Shown here piece after piece: positions 27,576 to 37,600 of a DNA stretch of 64,000 nt. The stretch comes from Saprospiraceae bacterium. Lineage in GTDB: Bacteria > Bacteroidota > Bacteroidia > Chitinophagales > Saprospiraceae. The notes beneath the pieces were generated by a model. That model saw nothing but the letters and a program-made list of their open reading frames with translations, was not told the DNA's origin and ran no database searches. The stretch spans positions 62,001 through 126,000 of the forward strand of contig JAHBTW010000007.1 of the NCBI GenBank assembly GCA_019638385.1, written 5' to 3'. The position numbers and the translations under genes were made by a program. Every line of letters begins with the position of its first letter. The stretch's first letter is position 1.

Positions 27576-28166
27576 TTATGGTGACAACAGTCCCCGCAGG
27601 CGCCGTTTTCCATTTTGGAGATAACTCTTCACCTCCGACACGTCAAAGCCTGTGGTATCGCTGATGTCTTTGTAGCTTTTTTGTTCAAAGAAAAACAGCC
27701 GGATACAGGCGCTTTGCCGTTCGTCCAATTGTGAGAGCGCCTCCTCCAGGCGGTCCTCTATATCCTCCTCTTCTATATATAGACGCTCGGAGGCATCATT
27801 TTCCATAACGATGGCCTCACTTTTTTTTTCCTGCTCCCAATTTTCGTTCAAAACCAACGCATCCCGGTCGCGCCGACGCAGCCAGGAAACGCATTCATTC
27901 CGGGAAAGGGAGTAGAGCCACGCATTGAAATTGACGATTTCGGCGCCGGCGAGATCGTTGAGTACTTTTTCGAAAATGTGCATGACCAGGTCGCTGCGAT
28001 CATCGGGATCATACACATATTTCATACACACGCCGTGTACCAGATGCAGGTAACGGCTGAACAACTCCGAGGGGTAGCGGGCATGGCGCGAAGCGCGAAA
28101 TGCCGCGATGAGTTGCTCATCACTTTGGTCGGCCAGCAATTTGGAAGGGTTTCCACGAAAAAGCAT
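27576..28166 (-). CDS. RNA polymerase ECF-type sigma factor
   Basis: 196 residues from ATG 28166 (MLFRGNPSK). Region 2 (DRSDLVMHIFEKVLNDLAG ... FNAWLYSLSRNECVSWLRRR) and region 4 (LDERQSACIRLFFFEQKSYKDISDTTGFDVSEVKSYLQNGKRRL) are clear. An insert rich in acidic residues lies between them. A promoter box TACTTTTG at 28178-28185 supports this start over an ATG at 28205, which would be upstream of the box. It is paired with the anti-sigma-like gene behind it. Confidence 0.9.
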   Translation of the reverse strand: MLFRGNPSKLLADQSDEQLIAAFRASRHARYPSELFSRYLHLVHGVCMKYVYDPDDRSDLVMHIFEKVLNDLAGAEIVNFNAWLYSLSRNECVSWLRRRDRDALVLNENWEQEKKSEAIVMENDASERLYIEEEDIEDRLEEALSQLDERQSACIRLFFFEQKSYKDISDTTGFDVSEVKSYLQNGKRRLRGLLSP

Positions 28167-28177
28167 ACGGTGTAGTG

Positions 28178-28207
28178 CAAAAGTACCGGGGAAAGATAGG
28201 CTCAAAA
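28178..28207 (-). promoter_or_regulatory. Promoter of the ECF sigma/anti-sigma pair
   Basis: Reading the minus strand: TTTTG (28207-28203), 17 bases, then TACTTTTG (28185-28178), a perfect TAnnTTTG box. The ATG follows 11 bases later, which implies a very short leader. The -33 box lies at the border with the DUF4837 gene. Confidence 0.5.
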
Positions 28208-29269
28208 TTTCACACCCGAAAGAATATGCTCCAAGTATTGCACATAATTGCGCTTGTCGTCTTCGGGGGCATACACGAACCCGTCCACGAACAGCAGTTC
28301 ATTCGTATCTGCGTTGTGAATGAGAAAGCTGACGAAGGGGCCGCCCATATAGTCGTTTTCCAACTCCCAAATACCGCGCGCCTCCACGGCATAGCGGTTG
28401 TGAATGGTTTTTACGAAAGTAAACATAGGCAGATCCACGTCATTGATACGCATGTAAGAGTTGGGAATGCGGGAAGAAACGTACTTGCGCCCTATGTCGT
28501 CGCGGATGGCTTTGATGCCCTCTTTCGTGAGTTGTTTTTCGTTGGTGTAGGGCAGTTTATGGATGAGTATATTGCTCGATGCTTTGTCGGCTTCAAAGCG
28601 CAACCAGATGATTTCGTCTTTGTCCATGGCCAGAAAATAGCCTTTGGGTACGCGCAGGGTAGCGCCGGTTTTGGCCAGAATCTTGTCGCGGAGTTCATAA
28701 TCTTCCCCCGCCAAAAAGAGGCGGTAGTCGAGGTGAGGGCGCTCGCTGTCGCGCACCCGTTTGGAAATGGCGGAGAAGTTCTGCTTCAGCGCTTCAATCA
28801 AACCATCTTCCGAGAAGGAAAAAACATAGACGACTATTTGGCCGCGCGCCCATTTGTCTTTACCGACCATGGTATTGAAGGAGGGATCGGATTGGGCGCG
28901 TTGGTAGTTGGCCTCTCCCAGATCGGCGCGCACCATGCGGGAAACGTCGGAGTCCTCATCACGCAGGTTGGCCACGATCAGGTAGGAGCGCAACTCTTTG
29001 AGCAACGGCTCCATGTCCATTTTTTTCATGCTGAATTGCCGGAGGTCGTACATCGGTTCCGGTTGCGGCAGAATGGGGTAAGCAGCCGCGTAGTAGTAGT
29101 CAATGGTATCGCCGACGGGGCCGTCCCAAACGATGTCTTCTGCAATGACGACCAGATCGTTTAGTTTTCCATACGCTTTGTTGGGGCCGCCGAATGTTTT
29201 TTTGGCTTCCTCAGTGCAGGCGGACAGGCCGAAGGCGACAAGCAGACAGACAAGAGACGTATATTTCAT
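28202..29269 (-). CDS. DUF4837 family lipoprotein
   Basis: 355 residues with lipoprotein signal MKYTSLVCLLVAFGLSAC. The family's features are visible: GKLNDLVVIAEDIVWDGPVGDTI near the N-terminus and a C-terminal half with GGPFVSFLIHNADTNELLFVDGFVYAPEDDKRNYV. DUF4837 proteins are Bacteroidota envelope lipoproteins without a known role. The stop is 36 bases from the start of the sigma gene on the same strand. Confidence 0.85.
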   Translation of the reverse strand: MKYTSLVCLLVAFGLSACTEEAKKTFGGPNKAYGKLNDLVVIAEDIVWDGPVGDTIDYYYAAAYPILPQPEPMYDLRQFSMKKMDMEPLLKELRSYLIVANLRDEDSDVSRMVRADLGEANYQRAQSDPSFNTMVGKDKWARGQIVVYVFSFSEDGLIEALKQNFSAISKRVRDSERPHLDYRLFLAGEDYELRDKILAKTGATLRVPKGYFLAMDKDEIIWLRFEADKASSNILIHKLPYTNEKQLTKEGIKAIRDDIGRKYVSSRIPNSYMRINDVDLPMFTFVKTIHNRYAVEARGIWELENDYMGGPFVSFLIHNADTNELLFVDGFVYAPEDDKRNYVQYLEHILSGVKF

Positions 29270-29401
29270 TAATCGGTTGATTTTGCTCTATTGTACTCAA
29301 TGCGCGCACCGTACTCCCGGCGCCGGGATACAACACGACAAAACGCCAGATGCGCTTTGAGGCAGTTTTGGCGGTTCAAATAGCTGAAAACAGAGAAAAA
29401 A

Positions 29402-30373
29402 TCAGAGCAAGCTGTCAATTACGCGCTCCTCGGTGTAGCCTTCTGCCTCGGCTTTGTAGTTGCGCACAATGCGGTGGCGTAATACATAATTGGCAATGGC
29501 CCGCACATCTTCAATATCGGGAGAATATTTCCCGGCAATAGCGGCGTGGCACTTGGCGCCCAATACTAAGTACTGCGATGCCCGCGGTCCTGCTCCCCAG
29601 GAAATAAAATCGTTGACCATCGTGGTGGCGCGCTGCGTTTGGGGGCGCGTTTTGCTCACGAGCGAAACGGCGTATTCCAACACATTGTCGGCCACGGGGA
29701 TTTTGCGCACCAACTGCTGAAAATCAAGTATTTGCTGCCCCGACAAAACGTGCTTCAAGTTATTGGCCGGCGCGGAGGTAGTGGTTTTTACAATTTGCAC
29801 CTCCTCCTCGTACGACGGGTAGTCGAGCGGAATATTAAACATGAAACGGTCGAGCTGCGCTTCCGGCAGCGGATAGGTGCCTTCCTGTTCGATGGGGTTT
29901 TGTGTAGCCAATACAAAGAAAGGCTTGGGCAATGCGTGGCGCACGCCGCTCACCGTCACCGAGCGCTCCTGCATGGCTTCCAGCAGAGCCGCCTGCGTTT
30001 TGGGCGGCGTCCGGTTGATCTCGTCGGCCAATACGATATTGGCAAACAAAGGACCGGGATTGAACTTGAAATGGCGGTCTTCATCCAACAATTCCGAGCC
30101 GGTAATATCAGAAGGCATCAGGTCGGGCGTGAACTGAATGCGCTTGAATTCGAGGTCCAACACTTCAGAAATGGTACTGACCAACAGCGTTTTTGCCAGA
30201 CCGGGCACCCCCACCAAAAGGCTGTGGCCGTTGCTGAACAAAGAAATGATAACCGCTTTGACCACTTCGTCCTGACCGACGATGACTTTGGAAATTTCTT
30301 TCGACAAATCCCGGTATGCCTGAGCCAGTGCATCCACTGCTTCTACATCCGATTTAAATACATTCTGGGACAT
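29402..30373 (-). CDS. MoxR-family AAA+ ATPase
   Basis: 323 residues. Walker A GVPGLAKT, Walker B VLADEINR, sensor 1 ATQNP and the MoxR-specific PKTQAALLEAMQER are all present. MoxR proteins act as chaperones that activate partner complexes, normally with DUF58 and VWA proteins. Here the DUF58 gene is about 19 kb away (49326-50204), so the usual operon is broken up. A CATCTTTG box (7/8) precedes the gene. Confidence 0.93.
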   Translation of the reverse strand: MSQNVFKSDVEAVDALAQAYRDLSKEISKVIVGQDEVVKAVIISLFSNGHSLLVGVPGLAKTLLVSTISEVLDLEFKRIQFTPDLMPSDITGSELLDEDRHFKFNPGPLFANIVLADEINRTPPKTQAALLEAMQERSVTVSGVRHALPKPFFVLATQNPIEQEGTYPLPEAQLDRFMFNIPLDYPSYEEEVQIVKTTTSAPANNLKHVLSGQQILDFQQLVRKIPVADNVLEYAVSLVSKTRPQTQRATTMVNDFISWGAGPRASQYLVLGAKCHAAIAGKYSPDIEDVRAIANYVLRHRIVRNYKAEAEGYTEERVIDSLL

Positions 30374-30471
30374 CCTATACTTAATTTAGGGCGCAAAGAT
30401 GATGAAATTTTTGAAAACACCCTCCCAAAACGCCTGCGAGCAGTGCTTTGTTTTCGGGAGGTTAGCGACTG

Positions 30472-31485
30472 CTACCCGCTTACCAAGCCTGCTCTAGCTG
30501 ATATCTCCAACATGCGGTCTATCGAAGCCCGGCCCTGGGCGATCACCCATTCGGGCAGGGTGATCTCCGGCTGCTCATACTCCATGCAGAGGTAGAGCTT
30601 TTCGAGGGTGTTGAGTTTCATGTGCGGGCAGTCGTTGCAGGCGCAGGCATTGTCAGGCGGCGCCGGGATGAAGGTTTTGTGCGGCGAGGATTTTTGCATT
30701 TGGTGCAAAATGCCCGATTCGGTGGCCACGATGAATTCATCGGCGGCATCGGCTATGGTATATTTGAGCAGGCCGGTGGTGGAACCGATAAAATCGGCCA
30801 TTTCGAGAATGTGCGGCTCGCATTCGGGGTGCGCAATGAACTTGGCGCGCGGGTGCCGTTGGCGCAACTTCACAATTTTCTCGTGGCTGAAAATCTCATG
30901 CACCATGCAGGCGCCGTTCCAAAGCACCATGTCGCGCCCGGTTTTTTGTACCAAATACTTGCCGAGGTTGATGTCGGGCGCAAAAATGATCTTTTGATCG
31001 GCCGGAATGCTTTCGATTACCTGCACCGCATTGGTAGAGGTGCAACAGATGTCCGTAAGGGTTTTCAGTTCCGCCGTGCAGTTGATGTAGCTCACCACTA
31101 CATGATCGGGATATTTTTTCTTAAACTCCCGGAACACCGGCGCGGGACAGGAATCGGCCAGCGAGCAACCGGCTTTGAGATCGGGCAGGAGCACTTTTTT
31201 TTGCGGGGAGAGCATTTTGGCCGTTTCCGCCATGAAGTGTACGCCGGCAAAAACGATGATATCGGCATCGGTGACGGCGGCCTGTTGCGATAAGCCGAGG
31301 CTGTCGCCGATGTAGTCGGCGATGTCCTGAATATCGGAATCCTGATAATAATGCGCGAGGATGACGGCATTTTTTTCTTTTTTCAACCGATTGATGGCTG
31401 CTGCCAAATCGAGTTGAGGATCAATATCCAGATCGAGAAATCCTTTGCGGTCGAGGTTTTCCCGCGCCAGGGTGAGTGTGCTCAT
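30472..31485 (-). CDS. nadA: Quinolinate synthase A
   Basis: 337 residues. The conserved cysteines for the [4Fe-4S] cluster are in AGCSLADSC (about 106-113), [10 protein letters not shown] (about 190-199) and [16 protein letters not shown] near the C-terminus. [20 protein letters not shown] is the N-terminal substrate site. The enzyme condenses iminoaspartate with dihydroxyacetone phosphate to quinolinate in de novo NAD synthesis. nadB and nadC are not in this window. Confidence 0.95.
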   Translation of the reverse strand: MSTLTLARENLDRKGFLDLDIDPQLDLAAAINRLKKEKNAVILAHYYQDSDIQDIADYIGDSLGLSQQAAVTDADIIVFAGVHFMAETAKMLSPQKKVLLPDLKAGCSLADSCPAPVFREFKKKYPDHVVVSYINCTAELKTLTDICCTSTNAVQVIESIPADQKIIFAPDINLGKYLVQKTGRDMVLWNGACMVHEIFSHEKIVKLRQRHPRAKFIAHPECEPHILEMADFIGSTTGLLKYTIADAADEFIVATESGILHQMQKSSPHKTFIPAPPDNACACNDCPHMKLNTLEKLYLCMEYEQPEITLPEWVIAQGRASIDRMLEISARAGLVSG

Positions 31486-31555
31486 GTTGAATTACATTTA
31501 GGAAGATTAAAACGCTGCCCGATTGAAAAGGTTAGCAAAAAGAAAACGAAGTGCC

Positions 31556-32575
31556 TTATTGCGCCGGAGCGCCCAAACGGATCAGCCCCTCTTTGGCCAG
31601 GCGGTAGTCGGGCGCAAAGCGCAAGGCTTTTTGATAATCCGCAATGGCCTCCTCTTTGTTGCCCGCCAGTTCGGCGCAATAGCCGCGATAATAATACCCG
31701 CGAATGTGCAGCGGCGAGGCTTTTATCAGAAGGTCAAACTGATTTCGGGCCTCGGCGATGGAGTCGAGATCGAGATACAACAAGCCGGAATTGTAGTACG
31801 CCTCTTTGTACTCCGGGTTGATGGCCAGTATTTGGCGATACACTTCCAGCGCGCCGTTGAGGTCGTCTTGCCGGCTGAGGAAATCGGCTTTGGCATGATA
31901 AGCGGTAATGTCTTCCGGTGCCACCTCAATAGCCGTGTTGAAATATTTTCCGGCCACAATATGGCCTCTGGATTCGTGCAATTGCCCCAGATTGATCCAG
32001 GCATCCACGAGGTCGGAATTAAAATTAACGGCTTTCTGAAAGCTGTTGATGGCGCGGGCGGTATCGCCCAACTCTTTGAAATTGAAGCCGAAGAGCATGT
32101 GCGCCTCCGCGTTTTGCGGGTCTATGGTCAGTATTTTGTCCAAGGTGCGCATGGCTTCCTCGTACCGCTGAAGGGTGAGTTGGGTTCGGCACAATTTGAG
32201 CAGCGTGGGGATGTCGTTGGGAAACAAATCAGCCGCTTTCTGAATGGCGCGCAAAGCGTGCCAGGATTTGAAATAATCCATATACACATCCGTGAGCAGA
32301 AAGTAAAACGGCGGCTGCATAGAGTCCATCAGGATGGCTTTTTGCAAATCCTCCAACGCGCCGTCGTAGTTGCTGTTTTCAAAAAAGAACTTAGCCCGCT
32401 CGGCATAGAGAGCTGCATCGTTGGGGTTGTTTTTTATTTTGAGATTCACGGCATCGAGCGCGGCGTTGCCCGAAGAGGGGATTTCGCTTTCGCCGGAGGT
32501 AGATTTTCCTGCGCAAGCGGCTATGAGCAAACTCAACAATAGCCCCGTCAGGATGTTAGCATATACTAATTTCAT
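31556..32575 (-). CDS. TPR-repeat lipoprotein
   Basis: 339 residues with a lipoprotein signal (LLIAAC) and about seven tetratricopeptide repeats from residue 45 to the end (for example AEAHMLFGFNFKELGDTARAINSFQKAV and AYYNSGLLYLDLDSIAEARNQF). It is likely a periplasmic scaffold. A perfect -7 box TAGCTTTG (minus strand, 32610-32603) lies 28 bases upstream of the ATG. Confidence 0.85.
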   Translation of the reverse strand: MKLVYANILTGLLLSLLIAACAGKSTSGESEIPSSGNAALDAVNLKIKNNPNDAALYAERAKFFFENSNYDGALEDLQKAILMDSMQPPFYFLLTDVYMDYFKSWHALRAIQKAADLFPNDIPTLLKLCRTQLTLQRYEEAMRTLDKILTIDPQNAEAHMLFGFNFKELGDTARAINSFQKAVNFNSDLVDAWINLGQLHESRGHIVAGKYFNTAIEVAPEDITAYHAKADFLSRQDDLNGALEVYRQILAINPEYKEAYYNSGLLYLDLDSIAEARNQFDLLIKASPLHIRGYYYRGYCAELAGNKEEAIADYQKALRFAPDYRLAKEGLIRLGAPAQ

Positions 32576-32602
32576 GCGCTGATAATTTCAATTTTGGTCA
32601 TG

Positions 32603-32610
32603 CAAAGCTA
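32603..32610 (-). promoter_or_regulatory. -7 box TAGCTTTG of the TPR lipoprotein gene
   Basis: Perfect match to TAnnTTTG on the minus strand, in the short divergent interval before the propeller gene. No clear -33 element. Confidence 0.45.
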
Positions 32611-32643
32611 AGCAATTCCTATCGGCCGTAACCCACATCGCAC

Positions 32644-34248
32644 ATGAGCATTCACAGACTCTTTCCCATTGCCTTGTTTTTATTGCCTCTCACGCCCGCT
32701 GCCCTTGCACAGGTTTGGTCCGAATCGGCTGTGCTCGGAGGCCCCGGCGTGGAATCCGTCAACCGGCTTTGCTTTGCCCCCGACGGCTCCAGACTTCTTG
32801 CCGGCACTTACAGTCAGGCGTTTTCACTCAACGGAACACTTTTGTCGTCCATCGGCGAAAATGATCTTTTCCTGTGCAGCTATCATCCCGACGGCACGCC
32901 CAATTGGGCGGTTTCGGGCGGCAGCATCCTCAACGATGAAGTGGCCGGCCTCACCTGCGATGCACAGGGAAACATCCTGATAACCGGCGCTTTTTGGTTC
33001 TCCGCTCAAATCGCAGGGCTGGAGTTTGCCTCCACGGCCAATCCCAAAGCGCTGTTTTTATTAAAACTCAATGAAGCCGGCCAACCGCTGTGGGGGCTCA
33101 CCATAAACGGTACCACGCTCAAAGGCGTGAGCGGCGTGCAAACCGATGCTGCCGGCAATGTTTGGATCGCCGGGTTCTTCGGCGGACAACTGTTTCTGGG
33201 CGACCTCACGCTCACCGCGAGCGGGCAAACCGATCTGTTTCTCGCCCAATTTTCGCCGCAAGGCAACTTGTTGTGGGCATTGCGCCAGGGCCAGCAGGGC
33301 GATACCCGCGCTACGGCCCTTGCCATCACCGCATCGGGCGGCGCGGTTGTCGGCGGTTATTTTAACAGCAACACCCTCATAGCGGGCACGCCCCTGACGG
33401 CGAATACCTCCGATCAGGACCTCTTCGTCGCCGCTTTTGATGCCGAAGGAAACGGGCTGTGGGCGCGCAAAGCCGGCGGCGTACACGATGAAGACCTCGC
33501 CGCGCTCGCCGTGGACGAAACGGGCGCCATCTATGCAGCGGGGTATTTCGTCGGCGTCATCGCAATGGGCGGCGGCATCAGCATACAAAGCGCTACCGGC
33601 AATCCCGACCTCTTTATGTTGCAATACGCCCCCGACGGTACGCCGCTGCGCGCGCGGGCGCTGGGCGGTGTGCAAGCACAGTTTCTCACCGGCTTGGATG
33701 TGGGCGGCGGCAGAGCGGCGATCTGCGGGTATTTCCTCGGCGACATGTCGTGGGATGGGTTCAGCCTCACGGCCGGCAGCAGCTTCACGGGGTTCTTCGC
33801 CACGTTCGACTATCAATTGCAGGGCGTGTGGGCGCAATCGCTCGCATCGAGCAGCGGCCTGTATCCGCAACAAATTGCCATCGCGCCGAACGGCCGGCTC
33901 TGGACGGCAGGAAGTTTCGGCGGTACAGCGGGCTTCCCGGCCGGCCCGGTTGTCTCCGGCGGCCCTTTCGACGGGTTTTTCCTCGGCAGCGGCGCGCCTG
34001 TTCCGGCAACGGAAATACCCGCCTCGCCTGCTTACCGGGTTTTCCCCAATCCTTTTGCGCACGAAGTGTTCCTTTCCGGCCGGAATCCGGAGGAGGCCGT
34101 GTGGATCTTTGATGCGAGCGGTCGCTACTGTGGCGGCCCGCATTACGCCGACCGTCTCGATCTGAGCCGCCTGCCCGCAGGGGTCTATGTTCTTCACATC
34201 GTCGGGAATGGGCAGAGCACAGCGCTGAAGGTGGTGAAGCGGGATTGA
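32644..34248 (+). CDS. Beta-propeller (SBBP-like) secreted protein with T9SS sorting domain
   Basis: 534 residues with signal peptide (LPLTPAALAQ). Six to eight degenerate repeats of about 55 residues follow, each with a pattern like GNVWIAGFFGG ... DLFLAQFSPQGNLLWA or GAIYAAGYFVG ... DLFMLQYAPDGTPL, typical of SBBP beta-propellers. The C-terminus is a T9SS domain (YRVFPNPFAHEVFLSG ... LPAGVYVLHIVG ... ALKVVKRD). Secreted and surface-attached; function unknown. The repeat array at 34.3 kb begins about 65 bases after the stop. Confidence 0.85.
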   Translation: MSIHRLFPIALFLLPLTPAALAQVWSESAVLGGPGVESVNRLCFAPDGSRLLAGTYSQAFSLNGTLLSSIGENDLFLCSYHPDGTPNWAVSGGSILNDEVAGLTCDAQGNILITGAFWFSAQIAGLEFASTANPKALFLLKLNEAGQPLWGLTINGTTLKGVSGVQTDAAGNVWIAGFFGGQLFLGDLTLTASGQTDLFLAQFSPQGNLLWALRQGQQGDTRATALAITASGGAVVGGYFNSNTLIAGTPLTANTSDQDLFVAAFDAEGNGLWARKAGGVHDEDLAALAVDETGAIYAAGYFVGVIAMGGGISIQSATGNPDLFMLQYAPDGTPLRARALGGVQAQFLTGLDVGGGRAAICGYFLGDMSWDGFSLTAGSSFTGFFATFDYQLQGVWAQSLASSSGLYPQQIAIAPNGRLWTAGSFGGTAGFPAGPVVSGGPFDGFFLGSGAPVPATEIPASPAYRVFPNPFAHEVFLSGRNPEEAVWIFDASGRYCGGPHYADRLDLSRLPAGVYVLHIVGNGQSTALKVVKRD

Positions 34249-34270
34249 ACCAAACAGCACTGTAAAGATG

Positions 34271-34593
34271 CCTCGTTTACTGGTTGAAAAGAGTCTAAAA
34301 TTGAACGTTGTGAACGTTGCGCCGTTGCGTGAAATAAAATTGCCCGGCAGTATCCCGATCGTTGCGCCGTTGCGTGAAATAAAAGAGTGGCCTTTATGTC
34401 GTCGCGATCGTTGCGCCGTTGCGTGAAATAAAATTGCCCGGCAGTATCCCGATCGTTGCGCCGTTGCGTGAAATAAAAGAGTGGCCTTTATGTCGTCGCG
34501 ATCGTTGCGCCGTTGCGTGAAATAAAAATCGTTTCTTGGTCAAAAGAGTCAAAAATTGAACGTCGCGAGCGTTGCGCCGTTGCGTGAAATAAA
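34271..34593. repeat. Nested tandem-repeat array (25-bp core x6; 94-bp higher-order unit x2)
   Basis: The core ending GCCGTTGCGTGAAATAAA starts at 34315, 34360, 34409, 34454, 34503 and 34570. The intervening segments are not unique: the 20-base segment at 34340 recurs identically at 34434, and the 24-base segment at 34385 recurs at 34479, so a 94-bp unit is duplicated exactly. A third type of segment (CTCGTTTACTGGTTGAAAAG at 34272 and its variant near 34529) flanks the array on both sides. It fills most of the 430-bp gap between two T9SS genes. It is not a CRISPR array. Confidence 0.85.
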
Positions 34594-34678
34594 GTGCGGA
34601 CTTTTGCGAATTTCAAGTAAAACATGCCTCCACGGCTGCTTCTTGCCTAACTTCGCATTCCAATAAATCGGCAACACC

Positions 34679-37600
34679 ATGAAGTGGCAATTATTTACCT
34701 TCCTCTGTCTCGTATTCCCGGCCTTGCTGCCGGTTGAAATCTGCGCTCAATCCCGCGACGCCCTCGATATCGCGAAAGAATACGCCGCATCCAACCTCGA
34801 AAAGTGGAACCTCCTGCCCGGCGATATTGCCGGTATGAGCCTGAACAACCGCTACGAAACCCGGCACAACGGCGTCACGCATCTTTACTTCCTCCAACGC
34901 CATGCCGGCATACCCGTGCATACCGCCGTCATGGGCATACACCTTGCGCCCGACGGACGAGTGGGGTTTGCCACTCAACGCTTCATTGCTCGCCTCAGCG
35001 AAAAAGTGAACGCCGTGCAACCCACGCTCAGCGCGCCCGGTGCCGTCCGCTTCGCCGCGATTCACCTCGGCCTGCCCGCACCCCTTGCGCTGCGCGAACT
35101 GCGCCGGCCCGAACCGAACCATTATGTGTTTGAAGGCGGCACGCTCGCCCAATCGGACATTGCGGTGAAGTTAGTATATCAACCAATACGTCCTTCCGGC
35201 GAAGTGCGCCTCGCCTGGCACATCGCGCTCGATCAAACCGGAACCCCCGACTGGTGGAGCATGAGCGTGGATGCCCTTACGGGCGATTTGTTGGAAAAAA
35301 ATAACTGGACGGTCTATTGCAGTTTCCCCGGCCATGAAGGCCACGAGCATTCCGGCGACGACTGTGCAGGCGCCGCCCCCTTATTGGCCCCGACGGCCCC
35401 GCTGAGCAACGACGACGCGCAATACCTCGTCTTTCCGCTGCCCTTAGAAAGTCCGCTGCACGGCGATCAGCAATGGGTGGTCAATCCGGCTGACCTCATC
35501 GCCTCTCCTTTCGGCTGGCACGACACCAACGGGCAACCCGGCCCGGAACACACCATCACCCGCGGCAACAATGCCCGCGCTTATTTGGACCCCCAAAATT
35601 TCAACGCCTCCTCCAATGATGAACCCGACGGCGGGAGCGAACTCGTTTTTGATTTTCCATACAATCCCTTCCTCGATGCTGCCGAATTGAGCGCGGCCGC
35701 AACGGTCAACCTCTTTTATCTCACCAATATGATGCACGACATCTATTATCACTATGGTTTTGACGAGGAGGCCGGCAATTTTCAGGAAAACAACTACGGC
35801 AACGGCGGTGTGGGAAATGACCCGGTGAGAGCGGAAGCACAGGACGGCGGCGGCATCAACAATGCCAACTTCGCCACCCCGGCCGACGGCTCGCCGCCCC
35901 GTATGCAGATGTACCTGTGGAGAAACAATACCGGCAATTTTCTGACTGTTTCGGCACCGCAAAGCGCTGTGGGTGTTTACAACGCCGGCATGGCGCTGTT
36001 CGGCCCCGTGCTCAGCCAAACACCCCTAACCGCCGACATAACGCTCGCCATAGACAACTCTTCGCAACCGGAATTTGCCTGCCAGTCCATTGTCAACGCA
36101 GCGCAAGTGGCAGGTAAAATTGCCTTGATCCAACGGGGCGATTGCACCTTCAAACAGAAGGTGAGAAACGCCGAACTCGCCGGCGCCGTGGCCGTCATCA
36201 TTTGCAATACTGATGAAACGCTGCCCACGATGGGCAATACCGCCGCTGTGCCGGAAGCGGTAAACATTCCCTCCATCGTAGTCCGAAACAGCGTTTGCGA
36301 GACTATTCGCATCGCATTGAACGGCGGAGCCGCGGTGACTGCCACGCTCCAGCTTCCTCCCAATTTTGACACCAACCGAATAGACGGTAGCTTCGACAAC
36401 GGCATCATCGCGCACGAATACGGGCACGGTATTTCCAATCGCCTCACCGGCGGCCCTTTTGAAACCGACTGCCTCTTCAACAATGAGCAAATGGGCGAAG
36501 GCTGGAGTGATTTTTTCACCCTTATTACCACCGCAAAACCCGGCGACGAAGGCGCCGTGGGCCGCACCATCGGCAACTACGCCCGCCGCACCGGCCTCAG
36601 CGGAACCGGATTCCGCCGCTTCCCCTACTCTACCGATTTCAACGTCAATGCCCAAACCTTCGACGATATCATCGGCACCACTGCCCCGCACCCGCTCGGC
36701 GAAGTGTGGACGGCCATGCTCTGGGACCTGTACTGGCGATTTGTGGATTTGTACGGCTGGGATGAAGACCTCGTTCACGGCAACGGCGGCAACAACATGG
36801 CCATACAATTGGTCATGGACGGCATGAAACTCCAGGCCTGTTCCCCCGGCTTCACCGACGGCCGCGACGCCATCATCGCTGCTGATGCGCTCAACCATGA
36901 CGGCATCCACGAGTGTCTGATCTGGGAAGTGTTCGCCCGGCGCGGCCTCGGCTGGAGCGCCGATCAGGGCGACAATTTTAACCGCAACGACGGCCGGCAG
37001 GGCTTCGACAGCAAGCCGCAATGCATAAAAGAATTAAAAATTGCCAAAACAGCCACCCCGCTCATCGAGGCCGGCGACGAGATCGTCATTCGCATCACAG
37101 TAACCAACCACAAAGACAATCCGGCTACCGGCGTGTTGGTAAACGACCTTTTCCCTGCCAACACCACTTTCGTAAACGGCTCCGTTTCAGGCGCTCCGGT
37201 GCTGAATCAGGATGGAAACAGCATCACTTTTTCCCTGGGTGATATGGCTGCTGAAGAAGAAAGAGTCATCACTTACCGAATGGTTACGGCGCCCAATATC
37301 AAGTCGGTGCGGCAGTTTTATGACGACATGGAAAACGGCCCCGGCAACTGGAGCACGGAAACCCTCACAGGCGACGCCGGTTGGTTCATCGCTCAGGGAA
37401 TAGCGGTTAGCGGTACATCCGCATGGTTTGTGCCCTCTACCGATTTCCGCAACGACCAGATATTGGTATTAAACCAGCCGGTAACCGTATCCGGGACGCA
37501 GCCCATCCTCCGTTTCTCGCACCGCTACTCCACGGAATCGGGCTTAGACGGGGGCATCGTTCAAATATCTGCCGATGGCGGCCAAAGCTGGGATTCGGTG

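Noticed and set aside
29402..30373. Complete Bat/MoxR aerotolerance operon
   Set aside because: The DUF58 gene is about 19 kb away on the other strand and no VWA or BatD genes accompany either.
34315..34593. Possible CRISPR array
   Set aside because: Regularly spaced 25-bp repeats look CRISPR-like, but the spacers are only 20-24 bases, recur identically, and no cas gene is in the window.
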